DNA from: an uncultured bacterium
GTDB taxonomy: Bacteria > Cyanobacteriota > Vampirovibrionia > Gastranaerophilales > Gastranaerophilaceae
Length of the DNA stretch: 16,425 bases
Assembly (NCBI GenBank): GCA_949288685.1
Contig: CASELB010000035.1
Span: 1-16,425, forward strand
Direction: 5' to 3'
Shown: positions 1-7,112 of the stretch, piece after piece
Position numbering within the stretch: the first letter of the stretch is position 1
Layout: each line of letters starts with the position of its first letter
Notes under the pieces: model-generated
Database searches by the model: none
The model's input: the letters and a program-made list of their open reading frames with translations, nothing else
What the model was told of the DNA's origin: nothing
Translations under genes and position numbers: made by a program

Positions 1-644
1 AACCCTGTTAGTTTAGCAAATTTTATAGTTAAGAGTGATGCAATACCTGCAATAATTAATGATAACACTGTTCCTGCAGCGGCAGAAGTACTTTTACTGT
101 TAATACCTCCTACAAGATACATTGTAATAGCCGTAGAAAGAAGACAAACAAGGATTGTACCGGCAAGCGGAGGCACGCCTGCAAGTATCATAGGGCATAA
201 TACAGAAAATATTAATAATACGGTTGCACCTATTGATACAAGACTAAAAAATCCTTTTTTGCCGCCTATTATTAGAACCAGTACACAGAATAACCCTGCA
301 AGAAAATATAGTACATTCATCCTGTATAAGTCGGCAATAAAGTACTCATTTCCGTTCTCACCCTGCTCCGTGTGGAGGAGAAGTTTGTCTTTCGGGTGTA
401 CATGTATGTCGTAGTAGGGATTTGAACCGATTATATTTTCTAAGTTATAAGAATTGCCTTTATCTTTTCCGTTTAATATTTCAACCTCAATAACCTGTCT
501 TGTCTGCGGAGTTTCCGAACCCAGTGAAATATCTTCATATTGTATATTGTGGGCTTTTCCGAGCGTAAAAGTTTCATCAGCTTTTACCTGAATACCTAAA
601 ATAAATATCAAAAATAAACAGGTTATGGTAAATATTTTTTTCAT
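1..644 (-). CDS. YibE/F family multi-pass membrane protein (5' part, runs off left edge)
   Basis: The reading frame opens at an ATG preceded by GTGAGGAT and stays open for 214 codons to the window edge, so the C-terminus is missing. Residues 1-22 form a signal peptide ending in VKA. Residues 52-95 form an extracytoplasmic domain with the family's 'E-x-L-N-G-x-x-K-G' pattern. From residue 110 hydrophobic segments follow, including GGKKGFFSL (127-135), a segment ending CPMILAGVPP (150-159) and LVGGINSKSTSAAAGT (177-192). The last corresponds to the glycine- and lysine-marked loop typical of YibE/F proteins. The molecular role of this family is not established. The gene starts 10 nt after the ruvB stop codon and is almost certainly in the same transcript. 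Family call is from remembered sequence pattern. Confidence 0.8.
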   Translation of the reverse strand, partial: MKKIFTITCLFLIFILGIQVKADETFTLGKAHNIQYEDISLGSETPQTRQVIEVEILNGKDKGNSYNLENIIGSNPYYDIHVHPKDKLLLHTEQGENGNEYFIADLYRMNVLYFLAGLFCVLVLIIGGKKGFFSLVSIGATVLLIFSVLCPMILAGVPPLAGTILVCLLSTAITMYLVGGINSKSTSAAAGTVLSLIIAGIASLLTIKFAKLTG

Positions 645-654
645 ATATCCTCAC

Positions 655-1719
655 TTAATCAAACAGACTGCCCTGAACGGGAATATTTTTAATTCCCAAA
701 TGTCTGTACCCTTCGGGAGATACTTTTCTGCCCCGCGGAGTCCGTTGCAAAAGTCCTGATTGTAACAGGTAAGGTTCACAAACATCTTCCAGGGTTCTTA
801 CATCTTCGCTTAACGCGGCTGCAAGAGTTTCAATTCCAACAGGTCCGCCGTCATATTTTTCAATAATAAGTTTTAATAAGGCCCTGTCAGTTGTATCCAG
901 ACCGAATTCATCAATTTTAAGCACATCCAGCGAAGATTCAGCTACCGTTTCATTAATAATTCCGTCATACTTAACAATCGCAAAATCACTTACGCGTTTA
1001 ACGAGCCTGTTGGCTATTCTTGGCGTTCCTCTTGAACGTTTTGCAATCGCTTTTGCCCCGTCTTCCGTTATATCAATATTTAAAATACCGGCTGTACGTT
1101 TAACTACTTTTGCCAGTTCATCTATTGTATAAAATTCCAGTCTTTTGAGAATACCAAAACGGTCTCTTAACGGTCCTGAGAGTTCGCCGGCTTTCGTCGT
1201 TGCCCCTATAAGTGTAAATTTAGGCAGCGGGATTCTCATTGTTTTGACGGTCTGACTTTTTCCTGTAGTCATATCAAGCGAAAAGTCTTCCATTGCAGGG
1301 TAAAGTATTTCTTCCGATACTTTATTCATACGGTGAATTTCATCAATAAAAAGGATTTCTCCTTCTTTTAGAGACATTAGAATTCCGATTATATCGCGCG
1401 GACGTTCAAGCGCAGGCGCTGAAGTAATTTTAATAGCGGCTCCCATTTGCTCTGCGACAACACCTGCAAGGGTAGTTTTCCCTAAGCCCGGTGGACCGTA
1501 AAAAAGCATGTGGTCAAGAGGGGTATTACGCTTCTTTGCTGCTTCAATACTTATTTTAAGCGTTTCAATAAGAGCGCTCTGCCCTATATAATCCTCAAAA
1601 CATTTTGGTCTTATTGAGTTTTCAAATGTTTTATCGTACTCAATAGAACCTGATTGGGTGATTAAATTTCTTTGTTTCTTCGGCTTTTCTGTTTCTACAT
1701 TATCTGAAAAAATTGCCAT
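655..1719 (-). CDS. ruvB: Holliday junction branch-migration ATPase RuvB
   Basis: RuvB is the hexameric AAA+ motor that, loaded by RuvA, pumps DNA through Holliday junctions during recombinational repair. The 354 residues are the usual length. The Walker A motif GPPGLGKTT is at 75-83, Walker B LFIDEIH at 123-129, sensor 1 IGATTKAG at 171-178, the arginine-finger segment GPLRDRFG at 182-189, and the sensor 2 arginine lies in GTPRIANRL at 231-239. The C-terminal winged-helix DNA-binding domain covers roughly 275-345 (YDGGPVG at 289-295; TPRGR at 327-331). The start lies 7 nt past the stop of the upstream 113-codon gene, with AAGGGC as ribosome site, so expression depends on the promoter near 2092-2120. 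No ruvA or ruvC is visible here. Confidence 0.98.
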   Translation of the reverse strand: MAIFSDNVETEKPKKQRNLITQSGSIEYDKTFENSIRPKCFEDYIGQSALIETLKISIEAAKKRNTPLDHMLFYGPPGLGKTTLAGVVAEQMGAAIKITSAPALERPRDIIGILMSLKEGEILFIDEIHRMNKVSEEILYPAMEDFSLDMTTGKSQTVKTMRIPLPKFTLIGATTKAGELSGPLRDRFGILKRLEFYTIDELAKVVKRTAGILNIDITEDGAKAIAKRSRGTPRIANRLVKRVSDFAIVKYDGIINETVAESSLDVLKIDEFGLDTTDRALLKLIIEKYDGGPVGIETLAAALSEDVRTLEDVCEPYLLQSGLLQRTPRGRKVSPEGYRHLGIKNIPVQGSLFD

Positions 1720-1726
1720 ATTGCCC

Positions 1727-2068
1727 TTATCTGGAAGACAGCGTTACATGCAGTCCTTCCATAATGTTGTAAAAGTCTTCTTTCGGGAGTGTTGACATTG
1801 AACGCATTGCAAAATTAACTTCCGGTTTTTTATCGTACCAGCGTCTTGCATTTTCACTCTGGTAAAGACCTAACACCCGTTGAAGCCCGAGACTGATTTC
1901 TTCGTCTTCATCATCGCCTTTTTTAGCTTCTTCGCGTAGTTCTTTTATTTGCTTTACAATAACAGACAAGTCTCGTGACAGGGAACGCATAGTTCTGTTA
2001 TCAAGACGTTTTAGTAATTCAAGGGTTTCCTGTGTTTCTTCATGTTCGTCATACCAGCGGCGATTCAT
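1727..2068 (-). CDS. Uncharacterised 113-residue protein upstream of ruvB
   Basis: I do not recognise a named family. It is soluble, mostly helical by composition and charged, with an acidic stretch GDDEDEE at 51-57. The motif RRWYD occurs twice, at residues 3-7 and 75-79 (the second followed by KKPEVNFAMRSM), which may mark a short internal duplication or a repeated binding motif. There is no signal peptide or membrane segment. It starts 8 nt after a strong GGAGGAG ribosome site and is the first gene behind a near-consensus promoter; ruvB follows 7 nt after its stop. Being first in a ruvB operon suggests a conserved cellular role, but nothing in the sequence shows what it is. Confidence 0.8.
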   Translation of the reverse strand: MNRRWYDEHEETQETLELLKRLDNRTMRSLSRDLSVIVKQIKELREEAKKGDDEDEEISLGLQRVLGLYQSENARRWYDKKPEVNFAMRSMSTLPKEDFYNIMEGLHVTLSSR

Positions 2069-2091
2069 ACTTAATACTCCTCCACAATAAC

Positions 2092-2120
2092 ATTATACCT
2101 GCCGCCTGTAATAAGGTCAA
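2092..2120 (-). promoter_or_regulatory. Sigma-70 promoter of the 113-aa gene - ruvB - yibE operon
   Basis: On the minus strand TTGACC (2120-2115) and TATAAT (2097-2092) are separated by exactly 17 bp. Transcription would begin near 2085, giving a leader of about 17 nt that contains GGAGGAG. The -35 lies only about 11 nt from the stop codon of the upstream metallopeptidase gene, so this promoter uncouples the ruvB operon from it. Confidence 0.85.
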
Positions 2121-2130
2121 TTATGTTAAG

Positions 2131-3285
2131 CTATGCATTAAGAAGAAAACTTCTTGTTTTAGGGAAATAACGTTCAAGATACTCTGTTCTTATTGCTAAA
2201 TCTCCTGCAAAATTGGAGGAGTGATTTGCTGCAAAAAGTTCTGCAACTGTTTCGCGCATACTCATATTAGTGAATACTGGTTCAGAATTATTAATAAAAT
2301 AATTTATATGTTCCTTTTGTACAATGTCCAATTCTTTTGTAACCGTATCAAGTTCTTCAGTATAAATCTTCTTAAAATTCTCAGCCGCAGAGTATATAGA
2401 TCTGCCGGTTTCGTTTGAGAAATCATCAATGTGACCTAATTCATGCCTGAAAATAAATACGTTATCGCAGGAGCGAATTGTGCCCTGGAAAGTATTAGCG
2501 CCGCCGTTTAACGAATGTTCTGTATAAGTCAGTTTTTTGAGTTTTTGGCTTATAATTTTTAGTTCATCGGCAGAACACTCTTTAAGCATAGCTTTAAACT
2601 TCAAAGCATTTTCAGGAGAGTTGTTATCATCAATAAGCGTTTTTAAATCAATGATACAATCTTCTTCCCCCTTTGAATTTAGGACTTTTATTTTGTCTTT
2701 GGAATATAAAATTTTAAATTTTTCGCCGTTAACAACGGATTCTGCTTCGTTCTTTGTAATCAGGCGGTGTTTTATACGCTTTTGTGCTAAATCTTTGCCG
2801 TCTTTAGTTATATCAACACGCATTGCCCAACTTCCGTCCGATAATTTTTTATAGCGTGACTTGGTGATTGTGCCGTCTAAACTGTCCATTTCTTTGTTTA
2901 TAGATAAAATACCGTTTTTCCCTTTCTTAATTTCAATAAGGGGCTTGATTGTTCCGTCAGGATAAACCGCTTTCCAATTATGTAAACCGTCAACTGCCGA
3001 AGGTGTTAGATATTCTGTTCTTATTAGTTTACCTGATTTATCTTTTATTTGCCTTGTTTCTGATATTACTTTGGTAAGTTTTCGTGGTGCATCAAATTCA
3101 TTTATCTTAACCGGTATTATTTCTTTGATTAAATTGCAATTTTCACCGGTTAGTTTTACCCGGTTTTTACTTACAGATGTTAATGTATCATCAAACAAAG
3201 AAACCATTTGTTTGCTGTCTGTCAATTTACACTCTTTTGCAATTGCTTTTACAGTGCTTTTTATTGCAGAAATATTAATTCCCAT
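2131..3285 (-). CDS. Putative zinc metallopeptidase, anthrax-lethal-factor-like (ATLF) catalytic domain
   Basis: The C-terminal third carries a zincin site: HELGH at 281-285, followed by acidic IDD at 286-288, and ETVAELFA at 345-352. In anthrax lethal factor the zinc ligands sit in HEFGH and in the glutamate of E-F-F-A-E-A-F, about 45 residues downstream. Here H281, H285 and E345 line up with those, and E282 would be the catalytic base. Residues 80-215 look beta-rich with repeated 'xxxDGxxx' turns (VYPDGTIKP, KLSDGSWAM). Residues 1-25 are amphipathic; no signal peptide or membrane segment is seen. The start is preceded only by ACGGGGAT, a modest ribosome site. Substrate and role are unknown: toxin, effector and intracellular protease all remain possible. 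Confidence 0.7.
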   Translation of the reverse strand: MGINISAIKSTVKAIAKECKLTDSKQMVSLFDDTLTSVSKNRVKLTGENCNLIKEIIPVKINEFDAPRKLTKVISETRQIKDKSGKLIRTEYLTPSAVDGLHNWKAVYPDGTIKPLIEIKKGKNGILSINKEMDSLDGTITKSRYKKLSDGSWAMRVDITKDGKDLAQKRIKHRLITKNEAESVVNGEKFKILYSKDKIKVLNSKGEEDCIIDLKTLIDDNNSPENALKFKAMLKECSADELKIISQKLKKLTYTEHSLNGGANTFQGTIRSCDNVFIFRHELGHIDDFSNETGRSIYSAAENFKKIYTEELDTVTKELDIVQKEHINYFINNSEPVFTNMSMRETVAELFAANHSSNFAGDLAIRTEYLERYFPKTRSFLLNA

Positions 3286-3364
3286 AAAATCCCCGTTAAA
3301 TATCCTGTAGTAATATAAAGTTTTCTGCTTAAAAAAAATTGCTTATATCATTAAGAAATGTTAC

Positions 3365-3374
3365 TGTGTACACA
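3365..3374. promoter_or_regulatory. Perfect 10-bp palindrome in a divergent intergenic region
   Basis: TGTGTACACA is perfectly self-complementary and sits between the divergent metallopeptidase and symporter genes, 31 nt upstream of the symporter's -10 box. An operator is possible, but a 10-bp palindrome can also arise by chance. Confidence 0.25.
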
Positions 3375-3404
3375 TATTCAAGTTAGGCGTTGCCATGTTT
3401 ATAT

Positions 3405-3410
3405 TATAAT
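3405..3410 (+). promoter_or_regulatory. -10 box placed for a leaderless symporter mRNA
   Basis: TATAAT ends 6 nt before the ATG at 3417, so the expected transcription start coincides with the first base of the start codon. No Shine-Dalgarno sequence lies between them. The -35 is poor (GTTAGG at 17 bp, or TTAGGC at 16 bp). Confidence 0.55.
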
Positions 3411-3416
3411 CTTTAT

Positions 3417-4889
3417 ATGAATTTAGACGCCGCGATAGATAGTATTTTATCCCCTATTGCCGATAAAATTTCAGGGATAATATTTTACTCGGTAACAATT
3501 AAGGGAGTTAAAATAGAGCTCCTTGTTGCGCTGCTTATTTTTGCGGCTGTTTATTTTACTGTCAGGACAAGATTTATAGGGTTCTGGGGAATAAAGCATT
3601 CAATTGAATTAATAACAAACAACTATAAACATAATGACGGCTATGAGCGAAAAAAACGCGGAGAACTTTCGTCATTCCAGGCTTTAAGCGCAACAATCTC
3701 TGCATCAGCAGGAATAGGAAATGTCGCAGGCTCTGCAGCCGCAGTATCAATCGGCGGTCCGGGCGTAATTTTCTGGATGATTATTGCGGGAATTTTATCT
3801 ATGGCGCTTAAGTTTTCAGAAGTCCTTTTAGGTGTAAAGTTCAGGCAATTGAATCCTGATAATACCGTCTCCGGCGGACCTATGTACTATATAACACGAG
3901 GATTAAAAAAAACATTTCTGGCTCCCGTTGCTCCGCATCTTGCTAAAATCTATGCAATTTGCTGTGTGTTTGCAATGATTGGAGGATGGAATCTCTTTCA
4001 AATAAACGCTATGACTGCGCAAATTACGGAAGTTACGGGCGGAAATAGCAGCTTTTTTGCTGATAACGGCTGGATACTGGGAACAATTGTTGCAGTAATT
4101 ACCTGGCTTACGATAATCGGCGGAATAAAAGCCATAGGCAAATTTACTTCCAGAGTAACACCTGTTATGTGTTCGCTTTATGTATTAAGTGCAATGATAG
4201 TTGTTATTATGAACCTGCACCATTTATCGGATACTATTTCCCTGATTATAACCGAAGCATTTAGACCCCGGGCTATTGAAGGCGGCGTGTTTGCCTGTAT
4301 GTTATGGGGATTCAGACGCGCAATGTTTGCAAACGAATCAGGGTTAGGCACCGCACCTATAGCGTTTTCGGCAGTAAATACTTCAAAGCCGGTTAAACAG
4401 GCGTTCATTTCTATGCTGCAGCCGTTTGTTGATACAGTTATTGTCGGTGTAGCGACAGCATTTGTAATAGTTGTATCAAAAGAATATCTTAATGTTACCG
4501 GGATTGCAGGTATAGAGCTAACTTCAAAAGCGTTTGGCACTGCGTTTCCTTTTTTTCCCGCGCTATTAACTGTTATGGCAAGCTGTTTTGTTTTATCAAC
4601 TATGCTTTGCGGGTCATACTACGGGTTAAAGGCGTGGAATTTCTTGTTTGGGAATGAAAAATGGAAAACATCAGTGTTTCAGATAATTTACTGCCTGTTT
4701 ATTATTGCCGGCTCTGCTATGAATTTTAAAAGTATAATTAATTTATCGGACGCTGTTACATTATTTTTGGCAGTGCCAAACCTGATTGCTGTTTTTATGC
4801 TCTCAAATGTTATAATGAAAGAGTTGAAACGATATTGTATAAGATACGGGATAGGAATTTATGGAAAAGACAAAACTGGCAAGGCTTGA
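3417..4889 (+). CDS. Sodium:alanine symporter family protein (AgcS type)
   Basis: This is a 490-residue inner-membrane secondary transporter of the amino acid carrier family (alanine or glycine uptake coupled to Na+ or H+). Family signatures are the GIGNVAG segment at 99-105, IGGPGVIFW at 112-120, FSEVLLGVKFR at 133-143, GGPMYYI at 153-159 and FANESGLGTAPIA at 304-316. About ten hydrophobic segments are visible from residue 33 to 465. I chose the ATG at 3417 rather than the in-frame TTG at 3390, because the TATAAT at 3405-3410 would lie inside the coding region if TTG were used. The mRNA appears leaderless. The end overlaps the next gene by 29 nt, implying co-transcription and translational coupling. 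Confidence 0.93.
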   Translation: MNLDAAIDSILSPIADKISGIIFYSVTIKGVKIELLVALLIFAAVYFTVRTRFIGFWGIKHSIELITNNYKHNDGYERKKRGELSSFQALSATISASAGIGNVAGSAAAVSIGGPGVIFWMIIAGILSMALKFSEVLLGVKFRQLNPDNTVSGGPMYYITRGLKKTFLAPVAPHLAKIYAICCVFAMIGGWNLFQINAMTAQITEVTGGNSSFFADNGWILGTIVAVITWLTIIGGIKAIGKFTSRVTPVMCSLYVLSAMIVVIMNLHHLSDTISLIITEAFRPRAIEGGVFACMLWGFRRAMFANESGLGTAPIAFSAVNTSKPVKQAFISMLQPFVDTVIVGVATAFVIVVSKEYLNVTGIAGIELTSKAFGTAFPFFPALLTVMASCFVLSTMLCGSYYGLKAWNFLFGNEKWKTSVFQIIYCLFIIAGSAMNFKSIINLSDAVTLFLAVPNLIAVFMLSNVIMKELKRYCIRYGIGIYGKDKTGKA

Positions 4890-5463
4890 AGAAATTAAAA
4901 AAGAGTGCTTAAATTGTACGAAATGTGAATTAGGTAAAACAAGAACAAATGTGGTATTTTCAGACGGCAATCCTGAAACGGCAAAAGCGGTTTTAATAGG
5001 AGAAGCCCCGGGGGAGAATGAGGATTTAACCGGAACCCCGTTTGTCGGACGTGCCGGCAAACTCTTAAACGAGTTTCTTGAAAAAGCTGGTATTTCAAGA
5101 GAAAAAGACCTGTATATAATAAATACCGTAAAGTGTCGTCCGCCTAAGAACAGAGTTCCTGAGAAGGAAGAAAAGAAACAATGCGAAAATTATTTGTTGG
5201 AACAGATTTCGACGATTAATCCAAAGGTAATTATTTTTTGCGGGGCAACGGCTCTTAAGTCTTTTTCAGACAGCAAAACCCCGATTTCAAAAATCCGCGG
5301 ACAATTAATGGATATAGAGGTAAGAGGTAAAAAATACAAAGGAATACCTATCTTTCATCCGTCATTTTTGCTTAGAAAACACTCGGTTGAACCCGGAGAA
5401 CCAAGGGATTTAATGTTAAAAGATTTGAAAAATATAAAACTATTAATTGAAGAAAATAAATAA
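4861..5463 (+). CDS. Family-4 uracil-DNA glycosylase (Fe-S type)
   Basis: It removes uracil from DNA, starting base-excision repair. The 200 residues carry the family-4 layout. Cysteines C19 and C22 (CTKC), C92 (VKCRPPKNR) and C108 are the expected [4Fe-4S] ligands. The water-activating motif GEAPGENED is at 47-55, FVGRAG at 61-66, and the leucine/histidine loop motif HPSFLLR at 166-172. The ribosome site ATAGGAATTT precedes the ATG and lies inside the end of the symporter gene, with which it overlaps by 29 nt in another frame. The pairing with a transporter has no obvious functional logic. A terminator follows the stop codon at once. Confidence 0.95.
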   Translation: MEKTKLARLEEIKKECLNCTKCELGKTRTNVVFSDGNPETAKAVLIGEAPGENEDLTGTPFVGRAGKLLNEFLEKAGISREKDLYIINTVKCRPPKNRVPEKEEKKQCENYLLEQISTINPKVIIFCGATALKSFSDSKTPISKIRGQLMDIEVRGKKYKGIPIFHPSFLLRKHSVEPGEPRDLMLKDLKNIKLLIEENK

Positions 5464-5465
5464 TA

Positions 5466-5501
5466 AAAGAGCCGGAAGTAAATAATTACCTCCGGCTCTT
5501 T
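5466..5501. terminator. Bidirectional hairpin terminator between converging genes
   Basis: AAAGAGCCGGA (5466-5476) pairs perfectly with TCCGGCTCTTT (5491-5501). An inner GTAA/TTAC stem extends the hairpin after one mismatch. The A-rich left flank and T-rich right end let it serve both the glycosylase gene (plus) and the EF-hand gene (minus). Confidence 0.85.
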
Positions 5502-5515
5502 AATAGAAATATAAT

Positions 5516-5914
5516 TTAAGATTCTGTAGAAATAGCCGCACTGTTTAAACCGGCAACGCCCGAAGCGGCATTAGAATAAGCTGCAAGAGCTTTACCTGCA
5601 TTAACCGGCTGAACATTGCCGGAATCATCTGTTTGCGCTTTCACACTGGTTGACGCAGGCGAAATACTTGCAGATGCAGCGCCGGAAAGATTTTGTTGAA
5701 CATAATCTAAATATTCTTCATAAGTAATAGTGCCGTCGCTGTTTGCGTCCATTGCCTCATCATAATTTGCGTCTCCTTCTGTCGCATAAACAGCCTGTTC
5801 TTTTTGAGTAGTTTGTGCATTTTCCGGGTTGCTGTTATTAACCGCCGAACTGACTGATGCTGCGTCCTGTATGAATTGTAAATTCATAGATGCTGCTGAA
5901 ATTCCTGAACTCAT
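5516..5914 (-). CDS. Small single-EF-hand protein, Ala/Ser-rich
   Basis: The 132-residue product has one canonical 12-residue EF-hand loop at 56-67. Ligand positions are D56, N58, D60, the backbone of T62, and E67, with G61 and I63 conserved, so calcium binding is plausible. Outside the loop it is low-complexity and rich in Ala, Ser, Asn and Gln, with an Ala-rich helical patch at 78-90 and another at 106-120. No signal peptide is evident, and I do not recognise a wider family. The ribosome site AAAGGA stands 7 nt before the ATG. It is transcribed alone, between the shared terminator and the repeat block. Confidence 0.75.
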   Translation of the reverse strand: MSSGISAASMNLQFIQDAASVSSAVNNSNPENAQTTQKEQAVYATEGDANYDEAMDANSDGTITYEEYLDYVQQNLSGAASASISPASTSVKAQTDDSGNVQPVNAGKALAAYSNAASGVAGLNSAAISTES

Positions 5915-5944
5915 AAGCTATCCTTTCTTACACTGTATATAATT

Positions 5945-5972
5945 ATTATATCATATATGTGAAATTTTTAAA
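5945..5972 (-). promoter_or_regulatory. Probable promoter of the EF-hand gene
   Basis: On the minus strand TATAAT (5950-5945) lies 16 bp after TTTAAA (5972-5967). The -10 is perfect, the -35 matches four of six positions, and the spacing to the gene leaves room for the AAAGGA ribosome site. Confidence 0.5.
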
Positions 5973-6000
5973 CCCGTAGCATGATGCAAGAGGAGTAAAT

Positions 6001-6150
6001 ATTTATTTCAGGGTCTTACCCAAGTCCTGACACAGATGCTGAAACGAGTTCAACATGACACAATAGGATATGTCACCCTGAATTTATTTCAGGGTCTTAC
6101 CCAAGGTTTGACACAGATGCTGAAACGAGTTCAGTATGACACAATAGGAC
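6001..6150. repeat. 81-bp tandem repeat, about 1.85 copies, of a dispersed hairpin element
   Basis: The unit beginning 'atttatttcagggtcttaccc' at 6001 recurs at 6082 with few changes. Each unit contains a hairpin around 'atgctgaaacgagttca', and the unit junction forms a second one (ACCCTGAA at 6075-6082 with TTCAGGGT at 6088-6095). Related sequence recurs at 9996-10360 and 16373-16425. Protein-like reading through it is spurious. It lies downstream of the hydrolase stop and may also end that transcript. Confidence 0.85.
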
Positions 6151-6176
6151 AGCAAGTCTCAGCAGGGCGCAATTTA

Positions 6177-6947
6177 TTATTTATATTGAGCGACGTGACC
6201 TTCAAGCCAATTTATAATGAGCGGGGCAACTGTCGGATTAGCTCCCAGTATAAGCATACCTGTAATATTGGTTTTAAAGTTCGCTATAACAAAATCAGAT
6301 TGTGCATATTTTGCAAGATTTTTTTGTGACTTAACACAGGTTCTGTCATTTACACTTGAAATAGTCAGCATTGGGATTTTCCCGACATTGACTATCGCAA
6401 TTGGTATAAAAAGGCCTTTATGGGACTCGTGAGGAGAAATTAAAACGAGTGTTTTGGGCTTTTTCTTAGCTTTTTCCGCAACAAGTACGGCGGTATTAGC
6501 ACCGATATCGGCACCTACAATTCCCCAGTCGTCAAAGGATGCAGCCGGATGCTCTTCTTTAACGAGTTTTAATACTTCCCTTACATCTTCCGGGTATTTT
6601 TTGAATACGGACTGTTTGTAATTAGCCCAGGATTGGCGCACAAGTTTTGAGTTATAAACACTACGTCCGTGCCCTCTTAAATCAATCGCAACGACGAGAT
6701 AGCCTGCATCTGCGACCTGGGCGGCAAAGTCTCCCCATCGTGATGAACTGTAACCGAGCGAGTGCAAAAGAACAATGGTTGCATATTTGGGCTTTTTTAC
6801 ATCCGGATAATATACATCAGCAACAATAAGACTGCCGTCTTTAACTTCACACTCAACTTCCACCGGCTTTTTTGCAGCTATAGCCTGCAAACTGCTGAAT
6901 AAGATAAAAAACAGGACAGTAGTAAATAGTTTTTTTAATCCAATCAT
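6177..6947 (-). CDS. Secreted alpha/beta-hydrolase fold protein with altered catalytic residues
   Basis: The 256 residues start with a signal peptide (1-24, ending AIA). Fold landmarks are LLHSLGYSSSRW (60-71, oxyanion region), AIDLRGHGRS (87-96), the nucleophile elbow GADIG (145-149), LVLISPHE (167-174) and the acid-strand segment SVNDRT (198-203). In active relatives the elbow is G-x-S-x-G; here the nucleophile position is D147. The C-terminal stretch that normally carries the catalytic histidine reads NITGMLILG (227-235) with no histidine. It may be a non-catalytic binding protein or use Asp chemistry, as haloalkane dehalogenases and epoxide hydrolases do. There is no ribosome site; a TATAAT 6 nt before the ATG points to a leaderless mRNA. 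Confidence 0.85.
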   Translation of the reverse strand: MIGLKKLFTTVLFFILFSSLQAIAAKKPVEVECEVKDGSLIVADVYYPDVKKPKYATIVLLHSLGYSSSRWGDFAAQVADAGYLVVAIDLRGHGRSVYNSKLVRQSWANYKQSVFKKYPEDVREVLKLVKEEHPAASFDDWGIVGADIGANTAVLVAEKAKKKPKTLVLISPHESHKGLFIPIAIVNVGKIPMLTISSVNDRTCVKSQKNLAKYAQSDFVIANFKTNITGMLILGANPTVAPLIINWLEGHVAQYK

Positions 6948-6953
6948 AGGTCT

Positions 6954-6982
6954 ATTATAAACTATAAATTGAAAACATACAA
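6954..6982 (-). promoter_or_regulatory. Promoter for a leaderless hydrolase mRNA
   Basis: On the minus strand TTGTAT (6982-6977) and TATAAT (6959-6954) are 17 bp apart, and only AGACCT separates the -10 from the ATG. The predicted transcription start falls on the start codon. Confidence 0.65.
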
Positions 6983-7029
6983 ATTATGAAATAATCTAAG
7001 GCAACTCCTTTTCCCTTTCAAATCTCCGG

Positions 7030-7060
7030 TAGTGACAAAATCACTAAAAAGTGGTACATT
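7030..7060 (+). promoter_or_regulatory. Possible promoter and overlapping operator of the pilin operon
   Basis: GTGACA (7032-7037) and TACATT (7055-7060) are 17 bp apart and could be the -35 and -10. The -35 lies within a perfect inverted repeat TAGTGA-CAAAA-TCACTA (7030-7046), which looks like a repressor-type operator. The -10 is weak, so the promoter assignment is tentative. Confidence 0.35.
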
Positions 7061-7112
7061 AAACATATACAAGAATTGTTTAGAGAGTTTAAGAAAGAAA
7101 GGAAATATTTAT

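Noticed and set aside
3390..3416. TTG start giving a longer symporter
   Set aside because: The extra residues contain the TATAAT promoter box and no ribosome site precedes the TTG; ATG 3417 fits the family N-terminus.
4178..4540. 120-codon minus-strand open frame
   Set aside because: It is antisense to the middle of the symporter gene and resembles no protein family.
6036..6329. Plus-strand open frame beginning MLKRVQHDT
   Set aside because: It starts inside the dispersed tandem repeat, where such peptides arise from the repeat itself, and then runs antisense through the hydrolase gene.
7032..7112. Upstream GTG start for the first pilin
   Set aside because: It would place 35 residues before the cleavage site and overlaps the promoter-like region; ATG 7113 has AAAGGA upstream.
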